This document shows positions 27,861 to 37,441 of a DNA stretch of 64,000 bases, one piece after another (positions within the stretch are counted from its first letter, which is position 1; each line of letters starts with the position of its first letter). The stretch spans positions 248,001 to 312,000 of the forward strand of contig NZ_FXEG02000002.1 of the NCBI RefSeq assembly GCF_900176255.2, read 5' to 3'. This DNA is from Mycobacterium ahvazicum (GTDB lineage: Bacteria > Actinomycetota > Actinomycetes > Mycobacteriales > Mycobacteriaceae). The notes under the pieces are model-generated. The model worked only from the letters and a program-made list of their open reading frames with translations. It was not told the DNA's origin and made no database searches. The translations under genes were made by a program, and so were the position numbers.

Positions 27861-28751
27861 CTACTCCGCGATTCGCGTCGCCGGGTGGATGGCGATGAGC
27901 CCTAATTGACTGCGGCGCTTGCACATTGCCGCCAATTCGGCATAGGCCTTGGAACCGAGGAGCTCGGTGAGTTCGTCGGCGAGGCTTTCCCACACCTGCT
28001 TGGCCCCGACGTGCGCTGCCGGATCGCCGGTGCAGTACCAGTGCAAGTCGGCACCACCAGAGCCCCAGCCGCGGCGATCGTATTCGGTGATCCAGGTCTT
28101 CAGGATCTCGGTGCCGTCGGGCCGCGTCACCCACTCTTGACTGCGCCGGATCGGCAGCTGCCAGCAGACCTCGGGTTTCATCGTCAACGGCGGCACGCCC
28201 AGCTTGAGGGCCTTGCTGTGCAGCGCGCAGCCGACGCCGCCGGGAAAACCGGGGCGGTTCAGGAAAATGCACGCGCCCTTGTATTTTCGGGTGCGGTGTT
28301 GCGGTTGACCGTCGTGCTCGTCGAGTTCGAGATATCCCTTACGGCCCAAACCTTTTTCGCGGAATTGCCAGTCGGCGTCGGTGAGTTGTTTGACGGCGTC
28401 GTCCAGGCCGGCGCGGTCGTCGTCGTCGGACAGGAACGCGCCATGCGAGCAACACCCGTCGTCGGGGCGTCCCTCGACCGTGCCGCGGCAGGCCGGGGTG
28501 CCGAACACGCACGTCCAGCGCGACAGCAACCACGTGAGGTCGGCCGCGATCAAGTGCTCCGGGTTGTCCGGATCGAAGAACTCCACCCATTCACGGGCAA
28601 AATCCAATTCCACTTCTTGCCCGGGCTCGGGGTGCGAATTCGCCACGGATGCAACGTTAGACCAATATTCCTGCTGTTCGCTTCGCTGACACCCGAGCCG
28701 GCACCGGTGTGAATTGCCACTCTCCTCAGCGGGGCGCAACCCACGGCTCAT
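27861..28751 (-). CDS. Conserved hypothetical cysteine-rich protein (Rv0495c-like, DUF3109 type)
   Basis: A 296-residue protein, the same length as Rv0495c. It has many cysteines in clusters: [11 protein letters not shown] followed by [10 protein letters not shown] near residue 85-105, and [18 protein letters not shown] near residue 165. This pattern suggests a metal site like that of the YkgJ/DUF3109 families. There is no signal peptide. It is convergent with the FadR-like gene and divergent from ppx1, with 23 bases between starts. The N-terminal ~35 residues are less typical; a shorter start inside (about residue 33) is possible. Function is unknown. Confidence 0.85.
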   Translation of the reverse strand: MSRGLRPAEESGNSHRCRLGCQRSEQQEYWSNVASVANSHPEPGQEVELDFAREWVEFFDPDNPEHLIAADLTWLLSRWTCVFGTPACRGTVEGRPDDGCCSHGAFLSDDDDRAGLDDAVKQLTDADWQFREKGLGRKGYLELDEHDGQPQHRTRKYKGACIFLNRPGFPGGVGCALHSKALKLGVPPLTMKPEVCWQLPIRRSQEWVTRPDGTEILKTWITEYDRRGWGSGGADLHWYCTGDPAAHVGAKQVWESLADELTELLGSKAYAELAAMCKRRSQLGLIAIHPATRIAE

Positions 28752-28774
28752 CGTTGTCCCGCTAGTTTGTTTTC

Positions 28775-29791
28775 GTGCGATTAGGCGTGCTCGACGTGGG
28801 TAGCAATACGGTCCATCTGCTGGTGGTGGACGCCCACCGCGGTGGGCACCCCACCCCGATGAGTTCGACGAAGGCCACCTTGCGGTTGGCCGAAGCCACC
28901 GACAGCTCGGGAAAGATCACCAAGCGCGGGGCCGAAAAGCTGATCTCCACGATCGACGAGTTCGCCAAGATCGCCGTCAGCTCAGGCTGCGCGGAGCTGA
29001 TGGCCTTCGCCACCTCCGCGGTCCGCGACGCCGAGAATTCCGACGACGTGCTGAGCCGGGTGCGCAAAGAGACCGGTGTCGCGTTGCAAGTGCTGACCGG
29101 GGTGGACGAGTCGCGGCTGACCTTCCTGGCGGTGCGCCGCTGGTACGGATGGAGTGCCGGGCGGATCATCAACCTCGACATCGGCGGCGGCTCGCTGGAG
29201 CTGTCCAGCGGCGTCGACGAAGAACCCGAAGTCGCCTTGTCGATGCCGCTGGGTGCCGGGCGGCTGACCCGCGAGTGGCTGCCCGACGACCCGCCCGGGC
29301 GGCGCCGGGTGGCGATGCTGCGCGATTGGCTGGACGCCGAGCTGGCTGACGCCAGCCTCGCCGTGCTCGAAGCTGGCGCCCCGGACCTCGCGGTGGCAAC
29401 GTCGAAGACGTTCCGGTCGTTGGCCCGGCTGACCGGTGCGGCGCCCTCGGCCGCCGGACCGCGGGTCAAGCGGACGCTGACGGCCAACGGCCTCAGGCAA
29501 CTCATATCTTTCATATCTAGGATGACCACCGCTGACAGGGCGGAATTGGAAGGAGTCAGCGCCGAGCGGGCGCCGCAGATCGTGGCGGGCGCTTTGGTGG
29601 CGGAGGCGAGTATGCGAGCGCTGTCGATCGAAACAGTGGATATCTGCCCGTGGGCGTTACGGGAAGGTCTCATCTTGCGCAAGCTCGACAGCGAAGCCGA
29701 CGGAACAGCCCTCGTAGAGACTTCGGTGCGCAATGCTGGAGGTCAGGCAGCAGATCGGAACGCCAGCCGATCGAGAGGCGACAAACCATGA
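28775..29791 (+). CDS. ppx1: Exopolyphosphatase/pppGpp phosphatase family protein
   Basis: A 338-residue Ppx/GppA-family protein with the actin-like ATPase fold. [17 protein letters not shown] is the phosphate-1 loop and [16 protein letters not shown] the phosphate-2 loop. In M. tuberculosis the Rv0496 product is a short-chain exopolyphosphatase without the C-terminal HD domain, and this protein is equally short. It starts with GTG at 28775. Its TGA overlaps the ATG of the next gene (ATGA). Polyphosphate or (p)ppGpp turnover links it to the stringent response. Confidence 0.93.
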   Translation: MRLGVLDVGSNTVHLLVVDAHRGGHPTPMSSTKATLRLAEATDSSGKITKRGAEKLISTIDEFAKIAVSSGCAELMAFATSAVRDAENSDDVLSRVRKETGVALQVLTGVDESRLTFLAVRRWYGWSAGRIINLDIGGGSLELSSGVDEEPEVALSMPLGAGRLTREWLPDDPPGRRRVAMLRDWLDAELADASLAVLEAGAPDLAVATSKTFRSLARLTGAAPSAAGPRVKRTLTANGLRQLISFISRMTTADRAELEGVSAERAPQIVAGALVAEASMRALSIETVDICPWALREGLILRKLDSEADGTALVETSVRNAGGQAADRNASRSRGDKP

Positions 29792-30867
29792 CCGGACCAC
29801 ACCCAGAGACCGAGAGCCCCGGCACTCGGCCCATCTCGGTGGCCGAACTGCTGGCCAGGAATGGCACCATCGGCGCCCCGGCGGTCACCCGGCGACGGCG
29901 CCGCCGGCGCGGCGACAGCGATACGGTCACCGTCGCCGAACTGACCGGCGAGATTCCCGTCATCCGCGACGACGAAGAGCACGGCGAGACAACACACGAG
30001 GCCAATGGGGCCGTCGAGGTCGCCGAACCCGAGGCCGATCTCGAAGCGGCGCCCGAACCCGCCTCGCAAGCCGGCGTCGCCGAACCGGTCACCGAGGACC
30101 GGCCCACGCCGGCGGCCCGGCCCGAGGCGGCCCGGCCCGAGCCCCGCTGGCCCAAGTCGCCGCCGCAGCCGCCCCGGGTAGGGCCCGAGCGCAGTGCTTA
30201 CCCCCGGCCCACGCGCCGTCCCGATACACCCGAGGCCGGGCCGCCCGCCGAGAACCCGGCCGGGCCCGCCGGTGAGCCCGCGGCACCCTCCGGCGCCGAG
30301 GACATGAGCCCGGACCCGGTCGACCATTACGCCGACATTCCGGTGGACGTCATGGATTCCGACGTGCGCGAAGCCGAACCCGCGACCGAGGATTCCGCTT
30401 ACGTGCGCTCCTACCTGCAGACGTCTGATTCGACGCTGTTCGGCGGACAGACCCTCGCCGACGAAGTGGCCCGGCGGCGCAGCGACCAGCGAGAGGGTGC
30501 CGACGCGGACGCGTCGACCTCGGAAGAGGCGCCCGTTAAGGCCGGCGTCGACGTCGCGCGCGCGGACAAACCCAAGGACACCCAGCCGGCGCCCGGCAAA
30601 CTCGAGGCGCTCTGGCGCGGCAGCTTGATCGTGTTGCAGTCGATGCTGGCCGTCGCATTCGGCGCCGGGCTCTTCATCGCGTTCGACCAGCTGTGGCGAT
30701 GGAATAGCCTGGTGGCCCTGGTCCTGTCGGTGCTGGTCATCCTCGGTCTGGTGGCCGGAGTGCGGGTGGTGCGCAAAACCGAGGACATCGCGAGCACGCT
30801 GATCGCGGTGGCAGTCGGGGCGCTGATCACCCTGGGACCGCTGGCGCTATCGATGCAGTCCGGCTAG
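29788..30867 (+). CDS. Transmembrane protein with basic, Pro/Glu-rich N-terminal domain (Rv0497-like)
   Basis: A 359-residue membrane protein. The N-terminal ~260 residues are cytoplasmic and disordered-looking: [16 protein letters not shown], a run of arginines (RRRRRRRGD), then long Pro/Glu/Ala-rich stretches. The last ~90 residues hold three hydrophobic segments ([40 protein letters not shown] and [17 protein letters not shown]). It overlaps ppx1 by four bases. Rv0497 has the same plan. The [11 protein letters not shown] motif recurs in several mycobacterial membrane proteins, but no function is known to me. Confidence 0.87.
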   Translation: MTGPHPETESPGTRPISVAELLARNGTIGAPAVTRRRRRRRGDSDTVTVAELTGEIPVIRDDEEHGETTHEANGAVEVAEPEADLEAAPEPASQAGVAEPVTEDRPTPAARPEAARPEPRWPKSPPQPPRVGPERSAYPRPTRRPDTPEAGPPAENPAGPAGEPAAPSGAEDMSPDPVDHYADIPVDVMDSDVREAEPATEDSAYVRSYLQTSDSTLFGGQTLADEVARRRSDQREGADADASTSEEAPVKAGVDVARADKPKDTQPAPGKLEALWRGSLIVLQSMLAVAFGAGLFIAFDQLWRWNSLVALVLSVLVILGLVAGVRVVRKTEDIASTLIAVAVGALITLGPLALSMQSG

Positions 30868-30882
30868 GCGTCGCCCCCAACA

Positions 30883-31725
30883 GTGCGCCCAGCAATCAAG
30901 GTCGGCCTGTCCACGGCCTCGGTCTACCCATTGAGGGCCGAGGCCGCATTCGAGTACGCGGCCCGGCTGGGCTACGACGGCGTCGAGCTGATGGTGTGGA
31001 GCGAGTCGGTCAGCCAGGACATCTCCGCCGTCAAGAAGCTGTCGCAGCGCTATCAGGTGCCGGTCCTTTCGGTCCACGCGCCCTGCCTGCTGATCTCACA
31101 GCGGGTGTGGGGCTCCAATCCGATTCCCAAGCTGGAACGCAGCGTGCGCGCCGCCGAGGAACTCGGCGCGCAAACCGTCGTCGTGCACCCGCCGTTCCGC
31201 TGGCAGCGGCGCTACGCCGAAGGATTCAGCGAACAGGTAACCGCCCTGGAAGCGTCCAGCGACGTGATGGTCGCGGTGGAGAACATGTTCCCGTTCCGGG
31301 CGGACCGGTTCTTCGGGACCGACCAGTCGCGGGAACGGATGCGCCGGCGCGGCGGCGGGCCGGGCCCGGCGATTTCGGCATTCTCGCCGTCTTACGACCC
31401 GCTGGACGGCGACCACGCGCACTACACGCTGGACCTGTCGCATACCTCGACCGCCGGCACCGACGCGCTGGAAATGACCGAGCGGATGGGCGCCGGGCTG
31501 GTGCATTTGCATCTGTGCGACGGCAGCGGCCTGCCCGCCGACGAGCATCTGGTGCCCGGGCGCGGCACTCAACCCACCGCCGAGGTGTGCCAGCTGCTGG
31601 CGGCCGGCCATTTCGCCGGCCACGCCATCCTCGAGGTGTCCACGTCCAGCGCCCGCTCGGCCAGCGAGCGCGAAGCCATGCTCGCCGAATCGCTGCAGTT
31701 CGCCCGCACGCATCTGATGCGCTGA
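30883..31725 (+). CDS. Sugar phosphate isomerase/epimerase family protein (Rv0498-like)
   Basis: A 280-residue TIM-barrel protein of the xylose-isomerase-like/AP endonuclease 2 superfamily. It starts RPAIKVGLSTASVYPLRAE. The metal-ligand regions are GYDGVELMV, VVHPPFRWQ, MVAVENMFP, LDLSHTST and LVHLHLCDGSG. The substrate is not evident. The GTG at 30883 lies 16 bases after the previous stop, so it is part of the ppx1 operon. Length is close to Rv0498. Confidence 0.9.
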   Translation: MRPAIKVGLSTASVYPLRAEAAFEYAARLGYDGVELMVWSESVSQDISAVKKLSQRYQVPVLSVHAPCLLISQRVWGSNPIPKLERSVRAAEELGAQTVVVHPPFRWQRRYAEGFSEQVTALEASSDVMVAVENMFPFRADRFFGTDQSRERMRRRGGGPGPAISAFSPSYDPLDGDHAHYTLDLSHTSTAGTDALEMTERMGAGLVHLHLCDGSGLPADEHLVPGRGTQPTAEVCQLLAAGHFAGHAILEVSTSSARSASEREAMLAESLQFARTHLMR

Positions 31726-31750
31726 CCGCGCAGTGACCCCTCAGGAGACC

Positions 31751-32575
31751 ATGACCGCGCTATTCACCACTGCAATGACGCTGCGGAAGGTCGATCCGGG
31801 GGTATTCGAGGGAGAGCTCAACACGCACTGGACCATCGGTCCCAAGGTGCACGGCGGCGCGATGCTGGCGTTGTGTGCCAACGCGGCGCGTCACGCCTGT
31901 GCCGAGGCGGGGCACGAACCGGTGGCGGTGTCGGCGAGCTTCCTGTGGGCACCCGACCCGGGGCCGATGCGGCTGATCACGTCGATCCGCAAGCGCGGCC
32001 GGCGGATCAGCGTCGTCGACGTCGAACTCACCCAGGGGGATCGCACGGCCGTGCACGCGGTGGTCAACCTCGGCGAGCCGGAGCACTTCGAACCCGGCGG
32101 CGACACCGCGCCGCTTTTGTCGGCGAATCCGGTCCTGGACCTGATGTCGCCGGAACCGCCCGACGACATCGAACCGATCGGGCCCGGCCACCCGCTGGCC
32201 GGCCTGGTGCACCTGGGCGAGGGCTGCGATGTGCGGCCGCTGCTGTCGACGCTGGCGCCCAGCACCGACGGGCGGCCCCCGATGCTGCAGATGTGGGCGC
32301 GGCCGCGTGGTGTCGCTCCTGACGGCCTCTTCGCGCTGATGTGCGGCGATCTGTCCGCACCGGTGACGTTCGCCGTGGAGCGCACCGGCTGGGCGCCCAC
32401 GATCCAGCTGACCGCCTTCCTTCGCGCCCTGCCCGCCGACGGCTGGCTGCGCGTGATCTGTACCTGCCTGGAGATCGGGCACGACTGGTTCGACGAGGAC
32501 CACATCGTCGTCGACAGCCTGGGCCGGCTGGTCGCGCAGTCCCGGCAACTGGCGCTGGTGCCCGCGCCCCGGTAG
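31751..32575 (+). CDS. Acyl-CoA thioesterase-like double hot-dog protein (Rv0499-like)
   Basis: A 274-residue protein with two hot-dog halves. The first has HWTIGPKVHGGAMLALCANA and the second HDWFDEDHIVVDSLGRLVAQ, matching TesB-like acyl-CoA thioesterases. The HGG motif is typical of this class. The ATG at 31751 directly follows AGGAGA; an in-frame GTG at 31733 would add six residues. It follows the Rv0498-like gene by about 25 bases and is probably in the same operon. Its physiological acyl substrate is unknown. Confidence 0.85.
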   Translation: MTALFTTAMTLRKVDPGVFEGELNTHWTIGPKVHGGAMLALCANAARHACAEAGHEPVAVSASFLWAPDPGPMRLITSIRKRGRRISVVDVELTQGDRTAVHAVVNLGEPEHFEPGGDTAPLLSANPVLDLMSPEPPDDIEPIGPGHPLAGLVHLGEGCDVRPLLSTLAPSTDGRPPMLQMWARPRGVAPDGLFALMCGDLSAPVTFAVERTGWAPTIQLTAFLRALPADGWLRVICTCLEIGHDWFDEDHIVVDSLGRLVAQSRQLALVPAPR

Positions 32576-32610
32576 CCGGGCGAAGCCCGGCCGTCTGCGA
32601 TGCTTTCTCC

Positions 32611-33489
32611 GTGGCGAGAATCGCGATCATCGGTGGTGGCAGCATGGGCGAGGCCCTGCTGTCGGGTCTGCTTCGGTCCGGGCGAAAGGTCAAGGACCTG
32701 GTGGTGGCCGAACGTGTCCCGGAACGCGCCAAGTACCTGGCCGACACGTATTCGGTGCTGGTCACATCGTCAGTGGGCGATGCGGTGAGCGGCGCGACGT
32801 TCATCGTCGTCGCGGTGAAGCCCGCCGACGTCGAGTCGGTGATGGAAAAGCTGAGCAAAGCGGCTTCCGCGGTCGAAGGCGACAGCGCCGAGCAGGTTTT
32901 CGTCACCGTCGCGGCGGGGATCACGCTCGCCTCCTTCGAGTCCAAGTTGCCCGCCGGGACGCCGGTGGTCCGGGCGATGCCGAACGCGGCCGCAGTGGTG
33001 GGCGCGGGGGTGACCGCGCTGGCCAAGGGCCGTTTCGTCACCCCGCCGCAGCTCCAGGAGGTGTCGGCGCTGTTCGACGCGGTCGGCGGCGTGCTGACCG
33101 TGCCCGAATCCCAAATGGATGCGGTGACCGCACTGTCGGGCTCGGGACCCGCGTATTTCTTTCTGATGGTCGAGGCGCTGGTGGACGCGGGCGTCGCGGC
33201 GGGTCTGAGCCGGGGCGTGGCGACGGACCTGACGGCACAGACGATGGCTGGATCGGCGGCGCTGCTGCTGGAACGGCTGGATCAAGGGCCGGGGCCGGCC
33301 GACAGCGAGGCAATGGGCAAGCAGTCGGATGCCACCGCGGCGCAACTGCGTGCCATGGTGACCTCACCGGGCGGTACGACCGCCGCTGCGCTGCGCGAAC
33401 TCGAACGAGGGGGGCTGCGCACAGCCGTCGACGCGGCCGTTCAGGCCGCGAAAACGCGCTCTGAGCAGCTGAGAATTACATCGGAATAA
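32611..33489 (+). CDS. proC: Pyrroline-5-carboxylate reductase
   Basis: A 292-residue P5C reductase, the last step of proline synthesis. The NAD(P) motif is IAIIGGGSMGEALLSGLL, with IVVAVKPADVE and VRAMPNAAAVVGAG in the middle. The substrate-binding signature is SGSGPAYFFLMVEALVDAGV, and the C-terminal TSPGGTTAAALRELERGG is diagnostic. The GTG at 32611 is chosen because the protein then begins VARIAII like the family. An out-of-frame ATG at 32600 is not used. Confidence 0.97.
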   Translation: MARIAIIGGGSMGEALLSGLLRSGRKVKDLVVAERVPERAKYLADTYSVLVTSSVGDAVSGATFIVVAVKPADVESVMEKLSKAASAVEGDSAEQVFVTVAAGITLASFESKLPAGTPVVRAMPNAAAVVGAGVTALAKGRFVTPPQLQEVSALFDAVGGVLTVPESQMDAVTALSGSGPAYFFLMVEALVDAGVAAGLSRGVATDLTAQTMAGSAALLLERLDQGPGPADSEAMGKQSDATAAQLRAMVTSPGGTTAAALRELERGGLRTAVDAAVQAAKTRSEQLRITSE

Positions 33490-33629
33490 TTTAAAGATTT
33501 CAAATTGATTGTCCCCCACCAGTACCAGTAACCCCACTAGTCCCGCTATTCTCCTTTCTGTATGCCCGTGTGGGTGCCAGCGGAGGGGAAGCCGCTGGCG
33601 TTGCGCGGGCCTGACACGATTGGGTTGCG

Positions 33630-33884
33630 ATGACGTCTACCAATGGGCCATCGGCGCGAGATTCCGCAGGTAAGCCGCGGGACACAGCTTCGGCCGATAG
33701 CCAGGCAAGGACACAATTTCTCACCGTCGCCGAGGTGGCGGCCCTGATGCGGGTCTCCAAGATGACGGTTTACCGCTTGGTGCACAACGGAGAGCTGCCG
33801 GCGGTACGAGTTGGCCGGTCCTTCCGCGTGCACGCCAAGGCGGTGCACGACATGCTGGAGACGTCCTACTTCGACGCCGGCTGA
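33630..33884 (+). CDS. Small excisionase/BldC-type DNA-binding protein (Rv0500A-like)
   Basis: An 84-residue protein with a MerR/excisionase-type helix-turn-helix (LTVAEVAALMRVSKMTVYRL, about residues 31-50) and wing (GELPAVRVGRSFRVHAKAVH). It corresponds to Rv0500A and resembles Streptomyces BldC, a developmental regulator. The ~28 N-terminal residues are polar and variable. The 140-base gap before it is AT-rich for this genome and likely contains its promoter. Despite the family name, there is no phage context. Confidence 0.93.
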   Translation: MTSTNGPSARDSAGKPRDTASADSQARTQFLTVAEVAALMRVSKMTVYRLVHNGELPAVRVGRSFRVHAKAVHDMLETSYFDAG

Positions 33885-34066
33885 GCCCGCGCTCGCCGCG
33901 AGACGCCGGCGGACCGATCGGGACCGACGCGTGGCGCGTGGCCGTTCAACCGGCCGCGCGACCGGCGGTTTGGTGTTCGGTGCGGCCCGCCGGGTAAAGT
34001 GACCCCGAAGTTTTCAATTACTTCAGCAGTCCTTAAGAAGCGGTCACAGGTCAGATAGCGGAGTTC

Positions 34067-34168
34067 ATGGGTTCAGTAATCAAGAAGCGGCGCAAGCGTA
34101 TGTCGAAGAAAAAGCACCGCAAGCTGCTGCGCCGCACGCGAGTGCAGCGCAGAAAACTGGGCAAGTAA
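34067..34168 (+). CDS. Ribosomal protein bS22 (33 residues)
   Basis: A 33-residue, extremely basic protein: [20 protein letters not shown], then [13 protein letters not shown]. About two thirds of its residues are Lys or Arg. It corresponds to Rv0500B, which mycobacterial ribosome structures have identified as an extra 30S protein, bS22, near the decoding centre. The ATG at 34067 follows AGATAGCGGAG at good spacing. It has its own short gap (33885-34066) upstream with AT-rich promoter-like sequence. It is easily missed by gene callers because of its size. Confidence 0.93.
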
Positions 34169-34251
34169 GCCCCGCTTCGCCGCACTCGCGAACTCACCGA
34201 CCACCGCGCGGCCATAGCGCCGCGGCGCATCTCGGCCGCTAGGCTGTTCGG

Positions 34252-35379
34252 GTGGATTCGTCGAGCGGAGGCGGAGCCGGAACCGGCGACAACGCGGATA
34301 ACACGATGCACTACCCCAAGGTGGTGCTGGTGACCGGTGCGTGCCGGTTTCTCGGCGGCTACTTGATTGCCCGGCTGGCGCAGAACCCATTGATCCAAGG
34401 GGTTATCGCGGTGGACGCGATTGCGCCGAGCAAGGACATGCTGCGCCGGATGGGGCGGGCCGAGTTCGTCCGCGCCGACATTCGTAATCCCTTCATAGCC
34501 AAGGTGATTCGCAACGGCGACGTCGACACGGTGGTGCATGCCGCCGCGGCGTCATACGCGCCCCGCTCCGGCGGCACGGCGGCACTGAAGGAACTGAACG
34601 TGATGGGCGCGATGCAGCTTTTCGCGGCCTGCCAGAAAGCGCCCTCGGTCCGGCGCGTCGTGCTGAAGTCGACCTCCGAGGTATACGGGTCAAGCCCGCA
34701 CGACCCGGTGATGTTCACCGAGGACAGCAGTAGCCGTCGCCCGCTGCGCAGTGGATTCGCCAAGGACTCCCTCGACATCGAGGGATACGTGCGCGGGCTG
34801 GGGCGGCGTCGCCCCGATATCGCGGTGACGATTCTGCGGCTGGCCAACATGATTGGCCCGGCGATGGACACCACCCTGTCCCGGTATCTGGCCGGTCCGG
34901 TGGTCCCGACGATGTTCGGCCGGGACGCGCGATTGCAGTTGCTGCACGAGCAAGACGCGTTGGGTGCGCTCGAGCGTGCGGCGATGGCCGGCAAGGCCGG
35001 CACCTTCAACGTCGGCGCCGACGGCATCATCATGCTGTCGCAGGCGATCCGGCGTGCGGGCCGTATTCCGTTGCCGGTGCCGGGTTTCGGTGTGTGGGCG
35101 CTGGATTCGCTGCGGCGAGCCAATCGCTATACCGAGATCAATCGGGAACAATTCAATTACCTGAGTTATGGCCGGGTCATGGACACCTCGAGGATGCGCA
35201 CCGAGCTCGGCTATCAGCCGAAATGGTCGACCGCGGAGGCGTTTGACGACTATGTTCGCGGTCGCGGCCTGACTCCCATAATCGACCCACATCGGGTACG
35301 CTCCTTGGAGGGTCGCGCCATAGCCTTAGCGCAGCGCTGGGGAAGCCGAAATCCAATTCCATGGGGTGGGGTCAGGTAG
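34252..35379 (+). CDS. galE2: NAD-dependent epimerase/dehydratase (GalE2-like)
   Basis: A 375-residue extended SDR. The NAD motif is VLVTGACRFLGGYLIARLA (GxxRxxGG-type, slightly unusual). The catalytic region lies near KSTSEVYGSSPHDP, and RSGFAKDSLDIEGYVRGLGR occupies the position of the YxxxK. The standard Tyr-x3-Lys is not clear to me, so epimerase activity is uncertain. The sequence matches the Rv0501 gene annotated galE2. The GTG at 34252 is the start. The downstream acyltransferase begins about five bases after its stop. Confidence 0.88.
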   Translation: MDSSSGGGAGTGDNADNTMHYPKVVLVTGACRFLGGYLIARLAQNPLIQGVIAVDAIAPSKDMLRRMGRAEFVRADIRNPFIAKVIRNGDVDTVVHAAAASYAPRSGGTAALKELNVMGAMQLFAACQKAPSVRRVVLKSTSEVYGSSPHDPVMFTEDSSSRRPLRSGFAKDSLDIEGYVRGLGRRRPDIAVTILRLANMIGPAMDTTLSRYLAGPVVPTMFGRDARLQLLHEQDALGALERAAMAGKAGTFNVGADGIIMLSQAIRRAGRIPLPVPGFGVWALDSLRRANRYTEINREQFNYLSYGRVMDTSRMRTELGYQPKWSTAEAFDDYVRGRGLTPIIDPHRVRSLEGRAIALAQRWGSRNPIPWGGVR

Positions 35380-35384
35380 ATATC

Positions 35385-36440
35385 GTGGCGGGTGAAACCA
35401 GAGCGAATGTCATTCCCCTGCACAGTAATCGGGGTCGCGTCGCAGCTCGCCGCAGAGCCGAAGCATCGCGTCAGCATCCTTCCTTGCTGTCCGATCCGCA
35501 CGGTCATGCATCTGCCGAACAGATCGCCTCGGTGGTCCGCGAAATCGACGAGCACCGGCGCGTCGCGGGTGGGACTTCGTCAACTGAGGCTCCGCTCAAC
35601 GAGTTTGCTCAACAGGTCGCCTCGGTCGCCGGATTTTTCCGGCAGCGTCTGACGGGCGACTACGCAGTCGACGAATTCGGCTTCGATCCGCACTTCAACA
35701 ACGCGATCGTTCGGCCTTTGCTGAGATTCTTTTTCAAGAACTGGTTCCGCGTCGAGGTCAGCGGGATCGAGAACCTGCCGACTGAAGGCGCCGCGCTGTT
35801 GGTGGCCAATCACGCCGGGGTATTGCCGTTCGACGGACTGATGTTGTCGGTGGCGGTACACGACGAACATCCGGCGCAGCGGGACATGCGGCTGCTGGCC
35901 GCCGACATGGTGTTCGACCTACCTCTGGTCGGCGAAGCCGCCCGCAAGGCGGGTCACACCATGGCCTGCACGACGGACGCACACCGGCTGCTGGCCGCGG
36001 GCGAGCTCACCGCGGTGTTCCCGGAGGGCTACAAGGGCCTGGGCAAGCGCTTCGAGGACCGCTACCGGCTGCAGAGGTTCGGTCGCGGTGGCTTCGTGAC
36101 GGCGGCGCTGCGCACCAAGGCGCCGATCATCCCGTGCTCGATCATCGGATCCGAAGAGATCTACCCGATGCTCACCGACGTGAAGCTGCTGGCGCGCCTG
36201 TTCGGCCTGCCCTACTTCCCGCTCACCCCGCTGTTCCCGCTGGCCGGACCGGCCGGGCTGGTGCCGCTGCCGTCGAAGTGGCGTATCGCGTTCGGTGAGC
36301 CGATCTACACCGACGACTACGCCGCGTCCGACGCCGAGGACCCGATGGTCACCTTCGAGCTGACTGATCAGGTGCGCGAGACCATCCAGCAGACGCTGTA
36401 CCGCCTGCTGGCCGGGCGTCGCAACGTCTTTCTCGGCTAA
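35385..36440 (+). CDS. Acyltransferase, PlsC/LPLAT family (Rv0502-like)
   Basis: A 351-residue lysophospholipid acyltransferase-like protein. The HX4D motif is LVANHAGVLPFDGLML (about residues 143-148), and a second motif is FPEGYKGLGKRFEDRYRLQR. A third region is KAPIIPCSIIGSEEIYP. The N-terminal ~90 residues are polar. The GTG at 35385 begins VAGETRANVIPLH, matching Rv0502; the ATG at 35361 overlaps the end of galE2 and is less likely. Its role may be in phospholipid or mycobacterial glycolipid acylation. It is convergent with cmaA2. Confidence 0.9.
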   Translation: MAGETRANVIPLHSNRGRVAARRRAEASRQHPSLLSDPHGHASAEQIASVVREIDEHRRVAGGTSSTEAPLNEFAQQVASVAGFFRQRLTGDYAVDEFGFDPHFNNAIVRPLLRFFFKNWFRVEVSGIENLPTEGAALLVANHAGVLPFDGLMLSVAVHDEHPAQRDMRLLAADMVFDLPLVGEAARKAGHTMACTTDAHRLLAAGELTAVFPEGYKGLGKRFEDRYRLQRFGRGGFVTAALRTKAPIIPCSIIGSEEIYPMLTDVKLLARLFGLPYFPLTPLFPLAGPAGLVPLPSKWRIAFGEPIYTDDYAASDAEDPMVTFELTDQVRETIQQTLYRLLAGRRNVFLG

Positions 36441-36463
36441 CGCATCGGCCAGCACTGACGAAA

Positions 36464-36492
36464 ACGCCCCGGGCCGATTGGCACCGGGGCGT
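36464..36492. terminator. Hairpin between convergent Rv0502-like gene and cmaA2
   Basis: ACGCCCCGG (36464-36472) pairs with CCGGGGCGT (36484-36492) around an 11-base loop, in the 64-base gap between convergent genes. It could serve both directions. Confidence 0.8.
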
Positions 36493-36504
36493 CTTGCGTA
36501 CGGG

Positions 36505-37431
36505 TTACTTGACCAGCGTGAACTGGCAGACGTTGGTATAGCCGTCGCGGAACAGGTCCGAGCAGCCGCGCAAGTACTTCAGGTAGATGTCGTAGGTCTC
36601 CTGCCCCTTCAGGGCAATCGCCTCTTCCTTGTGCGCCTCGAGGGCATCGGCCCACGCGGTCAGCGTCGGGACGTAGTTCTTGCCGATGAAGTGGTGGCGC
36701 TCGATCTTGAAGCCGGCGTCAGTCGAGTACTTGTCGACCAGGTCCACCTGCGGCAGCTTCCCGCCCGGGTAGATCTCCTTCAGGATGAAGCTGATGAACC
36801 GCAGCAGGGTCATGTTGACCTTCAGGCCCATCGCGTTGCCCTCTTCGCGGCTGGGGACGACGATCGAGTGCAGCAGCATGCGGCCGTCGTCGGGCAGCAG
36901 GTCGTAGTACTTCTTGAAGAAGGTGGCGTACCGCTCGTACCCGGCGTCACCGGCGCCGTCGGCGAAGTGCTCGAAAGCCCCCAGCGACACGATGCGGTCG
37001 ATCGGCTCGTCGGGGAATTCCTCCCAGCCCTGGATCCGCACCTCCTTGCGGCGGGGGCTGTCCATCTTGTCGAACTCCGCCACACAGTGGGCGTGCTGGT
37101 TCTCGCTGAGCGTCAGGCCGATGACGTTGACGTCGTACTCGGCCACCGCGTGCCGCATTGTCGAGCCCCAGCCGCTGCCGATGTCCAGCAGCGTCATGCC
37201 GGGCTCGAGGTTCAGCTTGTCCAGCGCGAGCTTGCGCTTGGCGTACTGCGCCTCTTCGAGCGTCTTGGTGAGGTTCTGCGGGTCTGGATTTTCGTCAAAG
37301 TAACCGCAGCTGTAGGTCATTGACGGGTCGAGCCAGAGCTTGAAGAACTCGTTCGACTTGTCGTAATGGGACCGGACTTTTTCGACTGGTGGCTTGAGCT
37401 GGGTGCCACCGGCTTCCCCCTGGGACGTCAT
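36505..37431 (-). CDS. cmaA2: Cyclopropane mycolic acid synthase CmaA2 (variant)
   Basis: A 308-residue SAM-dependent mycolic acid cyclopropane synthase. CmaA2 makes trans-cyclopropanes and the distal cis ring of oxygenated mycolates in M. tuberculosis. It opens [20 protein letters not shown] and ends NVCQFTLVK, as CmaA2 does. Two differences are notable. After the family cysteine (YSCGYF, Cys42) the usual ERPDMT is replaced by [12 protein letters not shown], a six-residue insertion. The SAM motif also reads [11 protein letters not shown], with Ser86 instead of the usual Cys. The ATG at 37431 gives the family N-terminus. It is probably co-transcribed with the upstream MaoC-like gene. Confidence 0.9.
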   Translation of the reverse strand: MTSQGEAGGTQLKPPVEKVRSHYDKSNEFFKLWLDPSMTYSCGYFDENPDPQNLTKTLEEAQYAKRKLALDKLNLEPGMTLLDIGSGWGSTMRHAVAEYDVNVIGLTLSENQHAHCVAEFDKMDSPRRKEVRIQGWEEFPDEPIDRIVSLGAFEHFADGAGDAGYERYATFFKKYYDLLPDDGRMLLHSIVVPSREEGNAMGLKVNMTLLRFISFILKEIYPGGKLPQVDLVDKYSTDAGFKIERHHFIGKNYVPTLTAWADALEAHKEEAIALKGQETYDIYLKYLRGCSDLFRDGYTNVCQFTLVK

Positions 37432-37441
37432 CAAATCGACC

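Noticed and set aside
33630..33884. Phage or mobile element signalled by an excisionase-like gene
   Set aside because: The protein is the chromosomal Rv0500A/BldC-like regulator in conserved context, with no integrase or attachment site nearby.
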